Shown here one piece after another: positions 53,535-64,000 of a DNA stretch of 64,000 nucleotides (positions are counted from its first letter, which is position 1; each line of letters starts with the position of its first letter). A model generated the notes under the pieces. That model did not search any database. It was not told where the DNA came from and saw nothing but the letters and a program-made list of their open reading frames with translations. The stretch is from Ostrinia nubilalis (taxonomy: Eukaryota > Arthropoda > Insecta > Lepidoptera > Crambidae): contig NC_087095.1 of assembly GCF_963855985.1 (NCBI RefSeq), forward strand, positions 2,304,001 to 2,368,000. Direction: 5' to 3'. The position numbers and the translations under genes were made by a program.

Positions 53535-53727
53535 GACGGTTATCACACTGCGCCGCGCTCCGCCGCGGTACGCGGGACGACAGATTTAATCATTGTATGC
53601 AAGTACCTACCTCAGTTTGTATAGAAAACACGCGCGGCACTTCACACTGACAACGCGTCTGCGCGCGGGATTTTTTATATGAAATCACGCGCCCCGCGAC
53701 GGAGCGCGGCGCAGTATGATAACCGCC
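53535..53727. mobile_element. Tourist-like MITE (GRCGGTTATCA family), 193 bp
   Basis: Ends GACGGTTATCACACTGCGCC and its inverted match GGCGCAGTATGATAACCGCC, with TAA on both sides (53532-53534 and 53728-53730). Very GC-rich ends (GCGCCGCGCTCCG). Confidence 0.8.
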
Positions 53728-54044
53728 TAAGTTCTGATAAGTTCAAAACCAAAACAACGCAGTAGCATGTTATTTAACTTTATCATCCACGTTCATTATA
53801 GTCTCTTCAAGCCACGTAAACAATATCTTCTCTCCCCCCACTTTGTATTCCCGCAGCCTCCGAGGCGGGAGCGCGAGATATTTCCAATATAGCCTACATC
53901 AAATATGAATGGAACATAAAATAAAGCTGTCGCTTGCTGCTAATGTACTCTTACACAACTCCATTATGGTTTCACTTGGTAATAACGGGGTGAAATAATA
54001 ACTACAGCCTACCTACCTACTAGGTATAATTACAAAGGTAGGTA

Positions 54045-54300
54045 CAGAAAGCGTCAAATAGTTCATGACACTTAGGCTGAGTTGCACCACCCAACTTTGA
54101 CCGTAACTATAACGATAACCGGTGCTTTTTATATGGAGTTTGACAGATTTTTGACCTTTGTCAAAGTTAAAGTAAGATGGTGCAACCCAGCCTTAAAGTG
54201 GCTAAAAGTTGACAACACACATACATATCAAATTGTAACAAAGACGTGTTGCGAACGTTTTTGGCTACTTTGGGTGTCATGAATTATTTGACGCTGACTG
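54045..54300. mobile_element. TA-flanked MITE interrupted by a Tourist MITE
   Basis: Second copy of the 28837 family: left CAGAAAGCGTCAAATAG, right CTATTTGACGCTGACTG-type end (TTATTTGACGCTGACTG), TA outside both. Removing the inner MITE and one TTA leaves about 135 bp, as in the intact copy. Confidence 0.85.
54075..54192. mobile_element. Tourist-like MITE, copy 6, nested
   Basis: 118 bp with GGCTGAGTTGCACCACC and GGTGCAACCCAGCC ends and TTA on both sides, inside the TA-flanked MITE at 54045-54300. Confidence 0.85.
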
Positions 54301-55692
54301 TACTATAGGCGATTGACCCTTCGTTTTGCGCATATTTCATTCTGTATTATTTTGTATTTAAAAAAACAATTAAGCACGTAATAAATTAGTATCAATTCAA
54401 CTGTACTTATATTAACGACCCATTGTGGTACCAGTAAGTATTGTGATTATCAGGTTTGGTAAGCCGTCTTTATACTACTTACTTAAAACCGTTTAATATC
54501 GGGTCAAGTTCATGTATAAATACCATACACACCCTTATTACTCTTTACTTATTCAAACAAATTGGATTTTGCTGAAACTTTACAATGCTGTAACATAATA
54601 CATATATCGTATCCAATAATAGTTATAATAAGACGACGATCCTAGTTGAAGTACTTATTATAAGTGTGTGACCTAGAGGGCAATATTGCCAATTTCTTAT
54701 CAAGATATGAAATAAACTTTAAACTCCAGTATTGAATTCTTGGCCCATTATCTACATAAAATAACTCCATACTTATTTCTTCGCCACCACAGAAATTGTC
54801 TTACACTTTAAATCCAATTTGAACTTAAATACGATTATGTTAAAGCCCATTTCGTTTTGGCTATAGTACTATCGTTATTTGACTTGACACCCAGCCAAAA
54901 GTAAGTACAATCGATAGCTTTTGTCGGCGACTCTACTTTAATTGTCGTTAAAAGAGAAATATCGAAAAGCCTGTTACACTAAATTTTAAAGTAGGTTGAT
55001 GTTTAATGTTTATACTAAAATGGCGAATGGAGAGATTAATGAATTATTTTGAGATTAATTGATTACTAACTAAAGTTTTTAAGTGAAAATAAGTATAATA
55101 AGCTTTGAATAAAATTTCAGTTATCGGCGATTAGAAGTATATGACCATATACATATTTAAAAACTTGGAATAAAATACAGTCATCATTACGAATATCATT
55201 AAACGTAAGTTATTTCTGAAACCCAATAAATGCGTCATAAAACAACAAGATAATCAAGCAAAAAATTCACACCTAAATAATGGTATTAATTAAAATGGTA
55301 TTAATGCGCTACTTTGCTAGTAAAATCACATCAGGCTATAAAAAGAATCGGATGTGCTTGTTCATTGTATTCCTACGTGAATGTATTAAAACGTTTAGTT
55401 GTCCATAAGATATGTTACAAATACGCGAATTTAACATCATAAAGCATTCAATAAAACAAAAGTAAGGAAGTGCGCTAACACAGTTATTAATTTAACAATC
55501 AGCGGAGTTTGTTTATTAAAAGCGTACAAACCGACCGTGTACTGAAACAAAAAAACAACTTTTGCGTACAAAAAAGCGACACACTCCGCTCCAGTACACA
55601 CTAAAGTTTAGAAAACAACGCCATCTATTGAATGGGCACAAAACCACAAAGCTGGGGTGTCATTTTCTACGGCGAGTAATTTCACTGCCCGT
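54301..55692. other. Intergenic, no gene seen
   Basis: AT-rich. AACGCCATCTATTGAATGG near 55617 resembles a phrase common in lepidopteran repeats. Confidence 0.4.
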
Positions 55693-55722
55693 AGCCGTTT
55701 CACGCATGCGCTTGTAACGGCT
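55693..55722. promoter_or_regulatory. NRF-1-like GCATGCGC motif in an inverted repeat
   Basis: AGCCGTT and AACGGCT bracket CACGCATGCGCTTG. GCATGCGC is the core of NRF-1/Ewg sites found near insect housekeeping promoters. A GC-rich candidate exon lies about 700 bases to the right. Purely motif-based. Confidence 0.25.
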
Positions 55723-56045
55723 AGGGTTGGGACCGTGGAGACGTGGTCGATATCGATTTAAATTGCTTTTAAAAGTCGATAGTTAGATATTTAATAAATA
55801 GGTACACACTTCTAAGGTAAAGAAATCAAGATGATGAATGACAGTAATTAATGAATTGAACGTATTGATTCTAATAAATTGTCAAATTGTAGGTTTAATC
55901 TTACACCCTCTTCTTCTTCTTATTCGTTTTGCTATTGGCAGAGCCGCAGAAGCCACGTTGAAGCGTACACTCGTACATTTCCTGAAAAAGAAAAGCAATT
56001 TGTTTTTCAACGAATCAAAACCAACAACATTTTTATTAGCACCTA

Positions 56046-56180
56046 CTTGTTATTATTCAAATTCAAATTATTTATTTGCAATAAATAGGGTTTACAAAAA
56101 GGTGTTTCAAAGAGATAAATGTTGCTTTCACCTATTTAACTATGATAACACAGCATGCAAATTTTCGTCTTAAAACGACT
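56046..56180 (-). mobile_element. Retroposon tail remnant
   Basis: TTATTCAAATTCAAATTATT followed by TATTTGCAATAAATAGGGTT resembles the AT-rich 3' end of a lepidopteran LINE read in reverse. No coding part remains. Confidence 0.35.
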
Positions 56181-56399
56181 TTTTATAAATTACAATAAGT
56201 TTTCAATTAGATAGTACAATATTATTAATTTAACGGTTACCACTCATATATAATTGTATTCCGTATTAATTATTTATCATGTCAATTTAAAATTAATTTG
56301 GATCACACTTCAGAACTTCATCTAATTTAACTCAATTCGTGTAACCCAATCAAAAACTTCTTTGTTCAAGATTTCGCAACTTCCAGAACATTTTCACCA

Positions 56400-56657
56400 C
56401 CCCCTATTTCCCTCGATACCCTTTCGTCCCATCCCTACCCGTTTCTACCGTAGTCTGCGGCAGGATTCCCAAGCCGCGCCCGTCAGGCCAGCCCTACGCA
56501 GTACTTCGCAAATCTGAACTATGCCCTACGGACTAAAGTGAAGTGCGACCGAGTGACTACAGGACCACATGTGGCTGAAGGGATACGGGTTCGACATCGC
56601 TTGGCACAAGCCCGGCTAGATACAGAAAACTCTTTGTGCTCCGGAATGAAACGGTGA
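56400..56657 (+). other. Candidate 5' exon of a downstream gene
   Basis: A GC-rich patch in AT-rich surroundings that ends GGAATGAAACG|GTGAGTGC, a good splice donor. The last ATG would put eight coding bases (Met-Lys-) before the donor. Upstream, an ATG at about 56570 opens a 16-codon frame (MWLKGYGFDIAWHKPG, then stop), which would act as an upstream ORF. No other exon is visible to the right, so the rest of the gene would lie past the window. It could also be an unrecognised repeat. Confidence 0.3.
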
Positions 56658-56660
56658 GTG

Positions 56661-59035
56661 CTAAATGCTAATTTACATTTAAGCGGTTCTTTGAACTTAA
56701 TGCGAAGCTTTTAGTGGGGAAAATGACGCATTAAAACAAGCCTTTTACTACTTCATAATAATAACTTTCGTAAAATTATAGCGTTATTAACTACTTTTGA
56801 GTTAGTTAAATAACACTCTCACAGAAAGAATTGCTGTGTGAAAGAAAAAGTTTGGTGCAAGTATTTTTCTCGTTTTATGTGTAAAAATGATATGTTTTGG
56901 TGCAAAACTATGTTACTAATTATCTAAAGTACGCTCTATTTTGGTAGCAAAGTATGACTAAACTATTACGCGTCGTGCTTTTTAAGTATTCCAAACTGTC
57001 TGCCACTATTATTAACATACTGTTATCAAAATGGTTGTCTAAATAGGTAAATACCTAGTTTCTGACATTAAATTATTTTAATGAACCTACTGTAAATTGC
57101 TGGATCTAGAAACAATAAATCCTTTCTTGTTTTTCTTTGACTGATTCTAAGGAAATGGTATGAAATCCTAAGAAAAAAATAATTATGGTAAATAGAGTAG
57201 GTGTTCGAGACTTACAAAGCCAGGAGTTAGCTTTTAACTTAATAGGTACGAGTACCTATGTGTGCATAAAACTGCGGAAAGCTCTTATCACAACTATTCC
57301 AACGTTCGTTTCTAGATGCCGTAAGCTCCAAAAGCTCGACGACAAGTTATTTTTCTCAAGGCTTTTCCTCGATGTTATCATAAATGCTTAATCTAGATAA
57401 AAGTTCACGGTATAGCTCTAACGCTAACACGGTTTATGTAAAGAATATTTTATGTGCGTATTTTACACGCGAGTTTATAGTGCCATAAAATTTTCTCAAA
57501 CAAATACTATTATTATTTTGGAAGCTTATTGTATAGTTTTCACGAAAACTGGTCGTGTTGAGTTGATGTTAATTTAATAAAAAAAAAACGTATTTATAAT
57601 ACTTAAGTAGCGCATAGTTCGTATAAATCTAGTCAATTTTATTTAAACAAAGAGCACCCAGCATTACTTCTGACGTGACAAATCCTGCAGTGTATTCTAA
57701 AAACACACGGGCTTGTATTGTTACCGTAATCGCCGGGATCAGCGGCTGTCACCGACGCGATCTTGATAAGCCGTCATTAGCATCTGGGCAGCGAGCGTTC
57801 GTGATTTGATTTGGGTACGCTTAATGTTTGCCATCAATTTGGCTACATTATTTGGGTTTATTCTTTTTTGTTTGTTTAACATATTTTACAGCATCCTTCT
57901 GAATTTGCGTAGCTGAATTGATGAACCGTGTTTTAACATGTTGTTGATTGCTTCTACGTAATTTAAAATGCAAACTTTCAAAATCATTTACCTATTGTGT
58001 AGTGACTTGGTGTAATGTAAATAAATTAAAGTTATAATCTTCGCCGAACCTGTCTACTCTTGTACTTTAATCCTTTTCATTTGAATTGCATAGTTTCAAT
58101 AACATCCATCATTATTTTAGAAACTCATCTCTCATCAACTCATTATTTTAAAACGTGAAGTAAGTCATTAAACAAAATGTACAGTGAGCTCGTCAAGCTA
58201 AATACCGTAGCATCTCATGGAATCGTAATACCGGCAGTTAGAGGTAAAATAGCCAGTTCCTCTGTGGTTGAGGATTCCGGGTGAAGCTCGCTTCCACCTC
58301 CGGTCTGATCATCACTTACCATCAGGTGAGATACAGGCCATGAGCTTCCTCGTTGTGGATAAAAAAAAAATAGGGGCGAGATATTGCACCAAAAATTAAT
58401 AGTCTGATGTGCTGCCCTCTGTACTTACATCAATTTTATTTATATTTTTGCTTTGCGTTTTATGGACGGGCGCGCCCCAAATATCCTCCCGTATGTCCTC
58501 GCAGTGTTCATGCGTTTTTCACTGGCGTCTTGCCAACATACAGCAAGCAAGTTGTAAAGTAACGCCGCAACGTTCACAGTTTAAGATTAAGCCCACATTT
58601 AGGTCAAACAAAGCGTTTTAAATTCTTAAAAGGGCGCGGTCCTGGTAATTGTAGACATTTTGAGGGGTATTTATTTTAGTCAAGGTGAAATTTCTTTTTT
58701 GCAGCTTTTATAAACAAAACACTCTACCTTAATTTTCTAAAACTATGTTACTTAAAATAAGCAATGTAACTTTGTCTGTCTTACTTTGTGTAGGTACTAC
58801 TCTGTCGTGTTCGTTTTGCTATTGGCCATTAATAAAATCATAAAAAAAAGTTCATAGGACAAATTGTCACTTACTATGATAATCGTGGGCTAAATAACTA
58901 AAATATAAAAAAGTTCTAGACTTTTTCAATAAATTTTAACCATTTTCTATTTGGAATGAGTATCTATTGAATCGACCTCTAGATTACTTTGTATTTTCAA
59001 TCCCGACAAATCTCGTTTCGAATAAAGAGTTCAAA
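56661..59035. other. Non-coding; one retroposon-like patch
   Basis: No exon recognised. At 58230-58370 AATAGCCAGTTCCTCTGTGG and CTCGCTTCCACCTCC match the tandem-repeat family at 22165, and CATCACTTACCATCAGGTGA is a common lepidopteran retroposon phrase. If the 56400 exon is real, this is its first intron. Confidence 0.4.
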
Positions 59036-59373
59036 GAAAAAACTGGTCAAGTGTGAGTCTATCTGGCGTACTGAGAGTTCTGTATACCTCCCATTCTACA
59101 TCCAAGTAATTCTATTCTCCTTTTACTTATTGGCTTTCATATAGGTTTTTAGATTAGGAAATCATTGATTGACTACTTAGTTTGCTTGTAGATATAGCCT
59201 AAAGTATACTCAGGAATATTACTGGCGAATGTATTCAAAATGATTTCAGTTGTTCTAGAGATTACTTCCTACAAACTGTGTGTTCCTTAAACCATGACTG
59301 ACAGACGAACAAAAAGTTATTGTTAGGTACCTATAATGGCTCCTTTTTCTATAAGAGTGTGGCACCCTAAAAA
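59036..59373 (+). mobile_element. Worn interspersed repeat (GTCAAGTG...CACCCTAAAAAC)
   Basis: ACTGGTCAAGTGTGAGTC and CTGAGAGTTCTGTATAC at one end and GTGGCACCCTAAAAAC at the other resemble, with many changes, a common lepidopteran repeat that ends GAACCCTAAAAA. Class uncertain. Confidence 0.35.
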
Positions 59374-59663
59374 CAAAGCAAAGCACGAAACGAAGTAACG
59401 TTTTAGTTCTAGCTGATTAGCAGGCTGAACACGTAGAGAAACTTTCCCAGGGAAAGATTTCAGTGATACTGTTTCAGTAAATGCTATGATAATTCTATTT
59501 ACCTAGTTCCTTTGTTACATAACAACTTTCTTTTGCTATAACGATTTACAAAATTTCGGAAGTGAAAACAATTGATGCTTGGTTTAATCTTATCTCTTAT
59601 GTAGGTACTTTTTTTCTATTTTACAAATGCTTATCCTCGTTGGATTTACTATTTGAATATCAT

Positions 59664-59811
59664 GCCCCGTATTTACAAACGATGCTCGCTTAAGTGAAGC
59701 AGCAAATCGAACGCACAGCGTTGAATAGAGCTCTGTGATTGGTTCATGTGTCACCCTGTGGGTTCACGGCCACGCGCACTGTGAGACCTCAAACGTTTGT
59801 GAATACGGGCG
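59664..59811. mobile_element. MITE (CGCCCGTATTCACAAAC family), copy C
   Basis: Ends CCCCGTATTTACAAACGATG and CGTTTGTGAATACGGGCG. It carries an extra CACCCTGTGGGTTCACGGCC segment that is absent from copies A and B. Confidence 0.75.
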
Positions 59812-59898
59812 TTAGTCTGCATTGATGGAGAACGACTCTCTCTTATTTACCAGAGGCAAAATTAAAAAGTTTGGGCCTACACTATAGATATAAAGTCT

Positions 59899-60120
59899 AT
59901 AGATTTTTTTACAAATAAATAAATAAATAATAAATAAATATCCTTGGACATTTTACACTGCGCTTCTAGTCCCAAACTAAGCAATGCTTGTACTATGGGT
60001 ACTAGACAACGGTTAAATGTAATGTAACCCTGTATATCTAAGAGACATTCTTAGCGAGTCTATAGATTTTTTTACAAATAAATGTATGTAACCCTGTATA
60101 TCTAAGAGACATTCTAAATG
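59899..60120 (+). repeat. Local duplication around a SINE fragment
   Basis: TCTATAGATTTTTTTACAAA occurs at about 59899 and 60058, and TGTAACCCTGTATATCTAAG at about 60021 and 60087. A minus-strand SINE fragment (59925-60017) lies between the first pair. The pattern suggests segmental duplication after the SINE arrived. Confidence 0.6.
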
Positions 60121-60189
60121 CAGGTCACGGAGACAAGTCTTGCGTTGAGCGCGCAATGCTAAAAGGTGAGAAACTCAAAATAAATAATA

Positions 60190-60447
60190 AATAAATAAAT
60201 ATCCTTGGACATTTTTACACTTCGCCTCTAGTCCCAAACTAAGCAAAGCTTGTACTATGGGTACTAGACGACGGGATAAACATACTTAAATACTTTTTTT
60301 TTTGTAAATACATACATATTATACATAGAAAACACCCAGACCCGTCACAGAAATTAAAATTCATCATTTCAATTTCTGCCCGACCGGGAATCGAACCCGG
60401 GACCTCTCGGCATAGTAGTCCGTTCTGAACCACTACACCAAACGGCC
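60190..60447 (-). mobile_element. tRNA-derived SINE, complete copy
   Basis: Head at the right (GGCCGTTTGGTGTAGTG on the minus strand, B box complement GGAATCGAACC), tail at the left with GACTAGAGGCGAAGTGT on the minus strand and an ATAAATAAATAAAT run. The tail differs from the 18092 copy (GGGACTAG instead of GGGGCTAG), so it is a separate subfamily. Confidence 0.85.
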
Positions 60448-60826
60448 AAAACAGATGTGTCCCTAGCTCTATGTCCCTAAAGTCGCTAGAATAAATTTAA
60501 GAACGCTAAGAAACTAAGTTTAGATACTGAATTTTGTAACGAAAGTAATAAAATGTGTTGAGTACTTAAATTCTTCAAGATGCGACCGACGGCGTCATTA
60601 GAATAATGAGACATGAAGGGCTTTTCAAGAAGTTCTTTACATTTTTTTATCTTGAAATAGACTTCTTTCCTTTGAATCTTTTTAATTAATAAAATAACGA
60701 GGTACCCTTCGACATGTACTTAGGCAGGTAAGGGCGACATATACTTTTTTTAAAGTACATGTAGGTATTCTGAGCCAGTCAAAACCGTAAATATTGTAAA
60801 TGTATTGTGTTGTTTCAGTATTCTTA

Positions 60827-60959
60827 GGCTGAGTAATTATATATTTAAGACCTAATGTACACTGTGAAATGCAATAAAGATTTGAGTATTGAGTATTGAG
60901 TTGCAAAATCATCGGTTATTGTTAAAGTTACGGTCAAAGTAAGTTGGTGCAACTCAGCC
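60827..60959. mobile_element. Tourist-like MITE, copy 7, worn
   Basis: GGCTGAG after TTA at left; GTTGGTGCAACTCAGCC before TAA at right. The left inverted end is cut short and GAGTATTGAGTATTGAG has expanded inside. Confidence 0.6.
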
Positions 60960-62733
60960 TAAATATGTATTACTCCACTTTGAAATCAAGATAGGCATGT
61001 CATTATGATTACCAAAATTTCCTGTTGCTTTTGAGGCGGATTATTATAATTTATTGTTGTTTACAAGAGAAAGACACCATCCAATCGATTTTACTAAGAA
61101 TATTTTTTCCTTATTTTTGGGACAAAGCTTCTAACTTAACAGAAGTTTACAAGAAGCCAGGCAAAGGAAATGAGATACGAAGCCTTGGAACCGAAAATTC
61201 ATCAAAATATATTTTACATTTGTTATCTAGCAGATGAACATGTATTGTCTACAAACAACTGAAATAAGGCTTATTCACTGAACAAGCTAAGGGTGATCTA
61301 AGTGAGATGTAATTATCGATTGTGTTTTGTAATAAGTACCTATAACAATATCCTTTTGTAGGCTGACAAAGGTGACTGAGTTTCTTCCGCCACTTCTTCT
61401 CAGCACCAGCCCATATGTTGTCCCGAAAAAGTGGTAGGGCAAGCTATTTGACACGTGTATAAGCTACCTGGAAAGGGCCTAAGTACTTTGACATAAGTAC
61501 CTAATATCAAACGTATATTATCTTTTCATTTATCTTGGATGAGAAAAGAAAATTAAAGTGAATAAAACGTCCCACAAATGGGCCCTGTTTGGAACTCGTT
61601 TCAACGATGTCCACTCCTGTATAGCGAGAATCTAGACTAGAGTTTAACTGTCTTTGAACCCGCGATGTTTTCTAGGACTTTTCTCGTCTTCTATTGTTGA
61701 TGGAACATCCTGGAAGTCTGGAATTAGCCTATTTGATTCCTTGATAGCATTTCATTATTGTGTTTTTTTAAACACTTGCAAAAAATAGTATCAAAACATC
61801 TTGAACAGTTGGGCGTCTGCTTGTTTATGATGTTGCAATGTATTAGTAGTTGTCAAAGTCGTAAAATTGTGCTGCATTAAGCAATATGCATTGCGTGTGA
61901 AGCTAGTGAACCGTAAAATAAGTTGCAGTTCAGTGATTTATTTTTTATTTATTTAAAGACTTTATTGCACACATAACAATGTTCCGTACAAAAAGGCGAG
62001 CTTAATGCCATAAGTCATTCTCTACCAACTGACCTTGACAATATTTTTAAAATTCTCAAATTGCATTGTAATTGCAAAAGCATACTTATGAAGCTTTTTA
62101 ATCTCGATTTGCACATTAATTTTGACTGCAAAGCTTGGTACCTACAAAAAGTATAACATTTCTTGAAGCATTTGCAAATTGCTAAAATGTAATAAATGTT
62201 CTAATAAAATTATAATTATTTTTTCCGGCCTTACAAGCTGGGGTTTTGTACCTCAGTTAAGATTAAATATGTCTGCTTACAGTTCACGTTCAGTGCACAC
62301 AAACGACGAACTGATAAGACAATGCTCGAACCTAAGGCTTCTAAGTTCTGCTGACTAGGAAGGCTTTTCCGGCAACATTGCTTTCATTAGCCCTAAGCTT
62401 GGGCGTAGCGATCTCACTTAGAACACGACGAGAATAGTAATGAGATAATTAAAACGAATCGATTGCGACTCGATTAGTTCAAGGGTGAAATCACAATTTG
62501 GCTAGTGAACTTTTAATCGAGATAAAGTTCTTTGCTCGGTCAACCCTTTGGCATTTAAGTCAGATGGCCTAGTTTATTAGAGTTTTTATTTCAAAACGGT
62601 GGAAGATCAATTTTATTTAGAAGAAAATGCTTCATGAGAATCTGCAAAAAAGTTTCTTATAACAAATACATAAATTAACTGTCCTAAGCAAGATAGATGT
62701 TTGTTGATGTTGGAATATTCAAAAGTATACTAA
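60960..62733. other. Non-coding; two repeat-like patches
   Basis: At 61360-61480 TTCTTCCGCCACTTCTTCTC and GCCCATATGTTGTCCCG look like a retroposon 3' region. At 61943-62050 TTTATTTATTTAAAGACTTT and TTATTGCACACATAACAATG look like a reversed LINE tail. No gene seen. Confidence 0.4.
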
Positions 62734-62849
62734 GGCTGGGTTGCACCATCTTACTTTAACTTTGACAAATTATGTCAAAAATCTGTCAAACTCCATACAA
62801 AAACTTATTGTTATTAGTTACGGTCAAAGTTAGGTGGTGTAACTCAGCC
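62734..62849. mobile_element. Tourist-like MITE, copy 8
   Basis: GGCTGGGTTGCACCA and GGTGTAACTCAGCC ends, preceded by TAA and followed by TTA. 116 bp. Confidence 0.8.
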
Positions 62850-63150
62850 TTATATTTTTCTTTGCTTTCTTCCAAATGTGATTGCACCTTTGGATTCCTT
62901 CAGCCTTTCAACAAAAATAGGCTGAGTTAATTCCAATAAAGCTCCTAAGGTAAAAGTACACCCATCTAAGTACTTAAGCTGATATACGCATTGTTGTTCA
63001 GAGCCCGAAGGCCCAATATGGCGTAACAGACACATTGTACCCAGGATCAGAGTACAAAGGCTGGGCAGATATTTTCCTAAGCTGGGTCCTTTCGAACAAA
63101 ATGTCGGCCTTGTGAAACTCACCCCAACTACAAGGAAAACCCTCGACCAA
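62850..63150 (-). other. Long open frame of unclear status
   Basis: A 90-codon minus-strand frame (ends at 62850) with less AT-biased composition than its surroundings. A second minus-strand frame from 63120 also reads GEFHKADILFERTQLRKISA. I recognise no domain in either. It may be a retroposon or gene fragment, or chance. Confidence 0.25.
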
Positions 63151-64000
63151 TTTTAATAATACTGAGTATTTTGGGGCTCTTCCACTTGTATTTAGAGAGT
63201 ATTTAGTGATACTTATGGAGTGTTTTACAAGGTCTACAAATGTTTCTAAAGTTTCGTTTTATTAAGTGTTTTTCTCAGATATACTTTAGATAAAGGTTGA
63301 CCCAGAGAAAAGGGTTTTTGAAACATACGTGCTGTATCGTTTTTTTTGGAGTGTACCTACATTCGTTTCAGCCGAGTAAAGTTGCGGAAAAAGCTGGTTT
63401 CTTTTATTCATGTTAACTCCTTCAGATTGTACACAATAGGAGTGGAATAATCAACGAATAAAAAGGATTATTTAAAGTAATTACTATGCGAGAATCAACT
63501 CCATCTAATTACTATTCACATTATGCAACATAATAATACACCACGGTATTATGATTCCAGTTCGTGTTATTTGCTTCATTACTCATTGCATGCTTTATGT
63601 TGATTCATACTTAGCAAGAAATGTACCAAGTATTTGCAATAATTATTTTTACATGAATCATTTCTTGCAAATACTAGCGAACTTTCTTGTGAATGATTCA
63701 TGTAAGTTTAGTGTTTAGAGCGAAATTATAGTAGACTAGTTTTTTTATTACGACAGCACACGACATGTCATTTATACCTAATATTAAAATGCGAAAGAAA
63801 CTGTCGGTTTGTTTGTACTCGTAACATGATGAACTAATTTTGATGATGTTTGTAGTTGTACCTACTTTGAATAATCTTGAATGGGTAAATAAGAAATAAA
63901 CGTTTGTATGCGCTTGGATGGTTTTAAGTCAACATTTCTATGTTTACACGTACAAAAAAATTAATATGAGCTTTTGATATATTATATAACTAGCGGCCGC
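63151..64000. other. Non-coding; retroposon start at the window edge
   Basis: No gene seen. A worn GCGGAAAGCTAG-family fragment may lie at 63775-63900 (ATGCGAAAGAAACTGTCGG). The last bases, ACTAGCGGCCGC, probably begin a minus-strand copy of that family. Confidence 0.35.

Noticed and set aside
63989..64000. NotI site at the very end of the window, suggesting vector or cloning sequence
   Set aside because: CTAGCGGCCGC is also the normal start of a reversed GCGGAAAGCTAG-type retroposon, and nothing else looks like vector.
1..64000. Endogenous viral sequence or toxin gene
   Set aside because: I saw no capsid, envelope, integrase or toxin-like motifs; the reverse transcriptase fragments belong to non-LTR retrotransposons.

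Overview
The window is animal nuclear DNA, most likely from a moth or butterfly (Lepidoptera). It is AT-rich, has no bacterial-style gene packing, and carries spliced exons with GT-AG introns. The repeats look lepidopteran: tRNA-headed SINEs, 5'-truncated RTE and CR1/jockey-type LINE tails, Tourist-like MITEs flanked by TAA/TTA, piggyBac-like elements and TA-flanked MITEs. All calls come from reading the sequence; no search was run and the species cannot be named.

One protein-coding gene can be assembled with confidence. It lies on the minus strand from 45952 (start codon) to 29656 (stop codon): nine coding exons joining in frame to a 451-residue alkylglycerol monooxygenase (AGMO/TMEM195, fatty acid hydroxylase superfamily). 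The three histidine boxes, several membrane segments and a C-terminal KKxx ER-retrieval signal are all visible. It should be an ER-membrane, tetrahydrobiopterin-dependent enzyme that cleaves the ether bond of alkylglycerols. Its introns are crowded with transposons.

Layout. 1-6.5 kb: intergenic, with LINE tails and two MITEs. 6.5-11.3 kb: a near-perfect 138-bp-arm inverted repeat, a 142-bp tandem repeat, a 743-bp TA-flanked transposon with the remnant of a THAP zinc finger, and a 2.1-kb decayed piggyBac-like element. 11.5-12 kb: a possible TATA promoter and small ORF. 13-23.5 kb: retroposons, a dispersed three-copy repeat, a SINE split by a 479-bp inverted-repeat element with an 8-bp target duplication, and a tandem repeat carrying two later insertions. 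23.5-28.8 kb: degenerate tandem repeats and a decayed RTE reverse transcriptase. 28.8-29.6 kb: MITEs and a minisatellite just past the AGMO stop. 29.6-46 kb: the AGMO gene. 46-56 kb: retroposons and MITEs. 56.4-56.66 kb: a GC-rich patch ending in a splice donor, possibly the 5' exon of a plus-strand gene lying beyond the window. 56.7-64 kb: non-coding with repeats.

I found no convincing new biological system. The best leads are the long inverted repeats that could give hairpin RNA, the nested insertions with intact target duplications, and the THAP and piggyBac remnants.
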